Under the pieces are notes generated by a model, which was not told the DNA's origin, did not search any database, and was given only the letters and a program-made list of their open reading frames with translations. A DNA stretch of 34,542 nucleotides from Alphaproteobacteria bacterium (lineage in GTDB: Bacteria > Pseudomonadota > Alphaproteobacteria > Rhodobacterales > Rhodobacteraceae), in NCBI GenBank assembly GCA_003331935.1, contig QOQE01000018.1, positions 1-34,542 on the forward strand, in the 5' to 3' direction. The position numbers and the translations under genes were made by a program. Each line of letters opens with the position of its first letter. Within the stretch, counting starts at the first letter, position 1. This document shows positions 32,061 through 34,542 of the stretch, piece after piece.

Positions 32061-32220
32061 TGGCTAGGGTGGTAAGATTCGAACCTACGGTACACGGGAT
32101 CAAAACCCGTTGATATTGTTATCAGGAGTTATCAGGATTCTCATAACCCTTTAAAATAGTTCTTATCCTTCTCATGCTTCTTATGTGTTATCAGGAAAAT
32201 CAAGAAAACTGTTGTCAAAA
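32061..32220 (-). repeat. tRNA-Gln 3' half plus element sequence (copy B)
   Basis: Positions 32061-32110 on the minus strand read as the 3' half of a tRNA-Gln: a clean anticodon stem ACGGG/CCCGT around TTTTGAT (anticodon TTG), T-arm GTAGGTTCGAATCTTAC, acceptor strand CACCCTA, G and CCA. The match to copy A is 43 of 50 bases by eye in this part. The sequence beyond the anticodon stem is not tRNA but is shared with copy A, so both copies are junctions of the same kind of element. Compared with A, copy B has about 32 extra bases near 32167-32203. No 5' tRNA half is present anywhere in the window. Confidence 0.72.
32118..32195. repeat. Three copies of GTTATCAGG in copy B
   Basis: Exact 9-mers GTTATCAGG start at 32118, 32128 and 32187. 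The first two are 10 bp apart, about one helical turn. Copy A has only a related GTTGTCAGG at 30808. Both copies end with GTTGTCAAAA. This pattern resembles the arm-type binding sites of tyrosine recombinases beside their core site, which here would be the anticodon region of the tRNA. Confidence 0.45.
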
Positions 32221-32242
32221 CTGTTAAATTTTAAGGAAATAA

Positions 32243-33325
32243 CTAAATGCGGTACTTGCTTACCACTTTTTCGTTCCATTCTAAACCAATACCGGGTTTA
32301 TTAGGAATTTGAACGTGTCCATCAATAACAGTAAATGGATCTAAAAGTATATCGTCTGCCCAATCAAGCCACTCTAGCCAGTGCGCTGTTTGGGATACTC
32401 TCATTACGTGAGAACCGACCTCAGGATAAAAGTGCGTGGAAATGGGTATTCCTCCAGTACCAGCTATCGCTGCCGAGTTTATCCAACCGGTCACACCACC
32501 AATTCTCATAAAGTCTGGCATCACTAAGTTCGAAGCTTTTTTTTCAATAGCCTTGTAAAGCTCTCTGGGTCCATAAAAGTTTTCACCTAGTTGAATAGGC
32601 GTTTTTATTTTTCTTGTTAGTTGGGAGTAGCCTTCTAGGTTATCGTAAACAAGTGGCTCCTCGATCCAAGTCAAATCAAATTGGTCAAGTACCCTACATT
32701 TATTTAAAGCCTCTTCCAAAGATAAACATTGATTAAAATCAACCATAAGTTTAACTTCCGTTCCGATAGCCTTTTTTACGGTTTCGATAGCCTTCAAATC
32801 GTCATTGTAGTTTTCCCTGCCCAATCGCATTTTTATAGCCGAAAAGTTTCCTTGCTCAACTAAGAACTTGGCCTCCTTTGAAAGGACATTACCTTTTTCT
32901 AACCACAGTCCATTACTGTTATAGGCTTTGACTGGGCCAACGGTACCTCCCAAGTAGCAGCATAAAGGTTGAGAAGCTGCCTTGGATACAGCATCCCAGA
33001 TCGCCATATCTACCCCAGATACGGCAGTAAGAGATAATCCTTCATAACCTATAAAATGTAACGATTGTCTCATTAGCTCAAAGTTATCATAAGGAGCTAG
33101 CTTCTTGTTTTGGAGTACCTCATTGAAGTCATCAATGATTGAACTGATATATTTTAAGGATTTACCTATATAGGGTTGCAAATAGCTTCTCCCCACGATT
33201 CCCTCGTTTGTGTAAAGATCGATTAAAAGGATTGGCCATTCTTTAATATAAGCAATTTTAGCTTTAATGGGTCTTTTTAACGTTAAAATAATTGACCTTG
33301 TTTTTACTTCTTTGAAAGTTAACAT
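32243..33325 (-). CDS. Mandelate racemase/muconate lactonizing enzyme-family protein
   Basis: This 360-residue enolase-superfamily enzyme has the metal-binding residues Asp in LMVDFNQCLSLEEAL, Glu in WIEEPLVYDN and Glu in IQLGENF. The catalytic base candidates are Lys in AIKMRLGR, and the Asp-His dyad in MPDFMRIGGVTGW and ISTHFYPEVGSHVM. That dyad is the mark of the mandelate racemase subgroup, which removes a proton next to a carboxylate. The reaction could be racemisation or dehydration of a sugar or aromatic acid; the substrate is unknown. The gene lies alone between tRNA-like copy B and the T-arm fragment at 33421, so it may be cargo of an insertion too. Confidence 0.87.
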   Translation of the reverse strand: MLTFKEVKTRSIILTLKRPIKAKIAYIKEWPILLIDLYTNEGIVGRSYLQPYIGKSLKYISSIIDDFNEVLQNKKLAPYDNFELMRQSLHFIGYEGLSLTAVSGVDMAIWDAVSKAASQPLCCYLGGTVGPVKAYNSNGLWLEKGNVLSKEAKFLVEQGNFSAIKMRLGRENYNDDLKAIETVKKAIGTEVKLMVDFNQCLSLEEALNKCRVLDQFDLTWIEEPLVYDNLEGYSQLTRKIKTPIQLGENFYGPRELYKAIEKKASNLVMPDFMRIGGVTGWINSAAIAGTGGIPISTHFYPEVGSHVMRVSQTAHWLEWLDWADDILLDPFTVIDGHVQIPNKPGIGLEWNEKVVSKYRI

Positions 33326-33420
33326 TTTAATTAATCCTTTTTGAGACCTATATAATATTTAGTGCTTAAAAAGATCTTATCATATATTCTCTCAATTTAA
33401 CTTATTGAAAAAATTTACTT

Positions 33421-33444
33421 TGGGCATAGGATTCAAACCTACGG
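33421..33444 (-). repeat. T-arm-like tRNA fragment (copy C)
   Basis: The minus strand reads CCGTAGG TTTGAAT CCTATGCCCA, a T-stem of five pairs around a T-loop, the same segment as in copy B (GATTCRAACCTACGGT on the plus strand). No anticodon part is left. It ends 3 nt from the stop of the DUF924 gene. It is short, so chance cannot be excluded. Confidence 0.4.
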
Positions 33445-33447
33445 TTC

Positions 33448-34200
33448 TTATCTAATTTTTTGATCAAAAGAAAGATTGCCACCAGCCCAAATTGGTAAAT
33501 TCTCCTTATCATTGAGCCATTTTTCTTCTTCAGGGGTATTAGCTCTTCCAAACTCTGAATTTCTTTGCGGGTAACGCCCAAATTTTTCTAAAACCTGCCT
33601 ATGTTGATCTACCGCTTTTTTATTTCTTCCTTCAAATAAACTGAAATCAGGATGAGCGTCAATTGCCATGTCAATTATTTCGCATGCGCGAACAAGGTCG
33701 ACTATTTCTTCTGAATGGGCCAAAGCCCAGGGAAGTAAATACAGTAGTGCTGGGGGCAATTTTAAAGTTTGTTCGACTTTCTCTTTACTAACTAGGTCTC
33801 GAACGAGCTCGCGTCCTATGTAGTCATACGAAAAAGCTTCGGCCGTCCCTCGAAAACATGAGCGAGATAGTTGATCTGCTAAGAGCACTCTAGCAACCTG
33901 GCCCTCAATTGTGAACCATTTATCCTCCACCAAAGTTTGTGGATCAGCTTTCAGTTCGCGAATAACAGATGAAAATGGTTTGCAAATATCGTCTAAAGCA
34001 GTTCCACTTCTAAACCATATGCCTAATAGTGGCTCCACTGTTTCATCGTAAAAAAGGCTTTTTCTATCATTAGGATTATTAATATCGCAGCCACACATGT
34101 AATTTAAAACACTGCTCGGAGAACGAGGATTATTAAGAGCTTTCAGGACTGCGGGCTTGTTACTAAATTGCTCAGGGGTAAGATCGTCTGGTAACATCAT
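33448..34200 (-). CDS. DUF924 family protein
   Basis: This 250-residue protein has the DUF924 pattern: RVLLADQLSRSCFRGTAEAF (as in LDQfpRnmfRgt..af), LYLLPWALAHSEE, then EKFGRYPQRNSEFGRANTPE near the end. The fold is all-alpha and TPR-like; the biochemical role is unknown. The protein is longer than the usual 180-210 residues because of an extra N-terminal stretch of some 45 residues with two Cys (NYMCGCDIN), which I have not seen in the family. Start: ATG at 34200 with GGGA six bases upstream, or the next ATG at 34197. It is divergent from the oxidoreductase gene at 34267. Confidence 0.83.
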   Translation of the reverse strand: MMLPDDLTPEQFSNKPAVLKALNNPRSPSSVLNYMCGCDINNPNDRKSLFYDETVEPLLGIWFRSGTALDDICKPFSSVIRELKADPQTLVEDKWFTIEGQVARVLLADQLSRSCFRGTAEAFSYDYIGRELVRDLVSKEKVEQTLKLPPALLYLLPWALAHSEEIVDLVRACEIIDMAIDAHPDFSLFEGRNKKAVDQHRQVLEKFGRYPQRNSEFGRANTPEEEKWLNDKENLPIWAGGNLSFDQKIR

Positions 34201-34266
34201 TTAAAATCCCTTTTTTATAGTGTATCATAAAACAATCAATTTTTTCTCGTAATAAAAGGAGTAGAG

Positions 34267-34542
34267 ATGCGTGCGATTGGCTTAATGAAGCATGGCGGAC
34301 CTGAAGTGCTAGAGCTTATTGAAGTGCCTGAGGTTAAACCTGAAGCGGATGAAATACTGGTGCAGGTGTTTTGCGCAGCTATAAATCCAACAGATATTTT
34401 AGCTCGTAATGGAGGTATAGCAGAAAGACAAAAACCTTATGATCCTCCATATGTTCCGGGAATGGATGTTTCTGGGAAAGTAATGGAGATTGGAGAAAAC
34501 GTCAAAACTCGTCTTAAAAAAGGCGACGCGGTCATGGCAATG
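34267..34542 (+). CDS. Quinone oxidoreductase-like MDR enzyme (partial, runs off the window)
   Basis: From an ATG at 34267 with AAGGAG upstream, 92 codons run to the window end. They form the N-terminal GroES-like domain of the medium-chain dehydrogenase/reductase family: GGPEVLELIEVPEVKPEADE, VFCAAINPTDILARNG, PPYVPGMDVSGKV, NVKTRLKKGDAVMAM. The NPTD motif and the absence of a catalytic Cys/His zinc site so far point to the zeta-crystallin/quinone oxidoreductase branch, which uses NADPH to reduce quinones or enones. About 230 residues, including the nucleotide-binding domain, lie beyond the edge. Confidence 0.85.
   Translation, partial: MRAIGLMKHGGPEVLELIEVPEVKPEADEILVQVFCAAINPTDILARNGGIAERQKPYDPPYVPGMDVSGKVMEIGENVKTRLKKGDAVMAM

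Noticed and set aside
32061-32110. Functional tRNA-Gln gene
   Set aside because: Only the 3' half (anticodon stem to CCA) exists; there is no D-arm or 5' acceptor strand upstream, where the sequence instead matches the element copy at 30801-30878.

Overview
The window is AT-rich, densely coded bacterial DNA without ribosomal genes, complete tRNAs, CRISPR arrays or recognisable transposases. The gene content suggests an uncultured marine proteobacterium, probably an alphaproteobacterium with a low-GC genome. The pointers are a class III cyclase fused to TolB-like and TPR domains, a cryptochrome/photolyase paired with a TIGR03643 protein, kappa-type and YfcG-like glutathione transferases, several EamA/LysE exporters, and GFA and DUF1330 proteins. 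This placement is inference, because no phylogenetic marker is present. TTG and GTG starts are common.

Layout. 1-621: an AbrB-type membrane protein cut by the window edge, behind a DUF4387 gene broken by one in-frame stop. 754-5350: an FMN-binding oxidase-like protein, a LysE exporter, a homocysteine methyltransferase-family protein, two glutathione-dependent enzymes, a VOC protein and a MazG-like pyrophosphohydrolase. 5366-6305: a three-gene minus-strand operon (small exported protein, CDGSH iron-sulfur protein, DoxX-like membrane protein). 6474-9201: a photorepair cluster. 9290-14073: regulatory and unknown genes, including a GAF protein, a protein made of two copies of an unrecognised domain, and the cyclase. 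14233-15704: two small Cys-motif proteins tightly coupled to an FAD oxidoreductase. 15800-19953: an acyl-CoA synthetase-like enzyme divergent from a class III aminotransferase and an orphan LivM-type permease. 19970-25339: an SDR, a CPA2 antiporter, two EamA exporters, and GFA and DUF1330 proteins.

26062-28088 is a polyamine operon with an unusual order: a divergent AdoMet-decarboxylase-like gene, spermidine synthase, then a canonical AdoMet decarboxylase. A leader of about 260 nt precedes it and shows mutually exclusive helices, one of them resembling an intrinsic terminator. The divergent paralog keeps the Ser/His/Cys catalytic spacing but has lost the surrounding substrate-site motif. It could be a neofunctionalised pyruvoyl decarboxylase supplying putrescine, or a regulatory partner subunit. 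I consider this the strongest candidate for an undescribed system.

29800-33448 looks like an accessory region. Degenerate 3' halves of a tRNA-Gln(TTG) gene occur at 30751 and 32061, both followed by the same element-side sequence, and a smaller T-arm fragment lies at 33421. Single genes (an EamA exporter, then an enolase-superfamily enzyme) sit between them, which resembles serial integration of small tRNA-targeting cassettes. No integrase is in the window. The window ends with a DUF924 protein and the start of a quinone-oxidoreductase-like gene.
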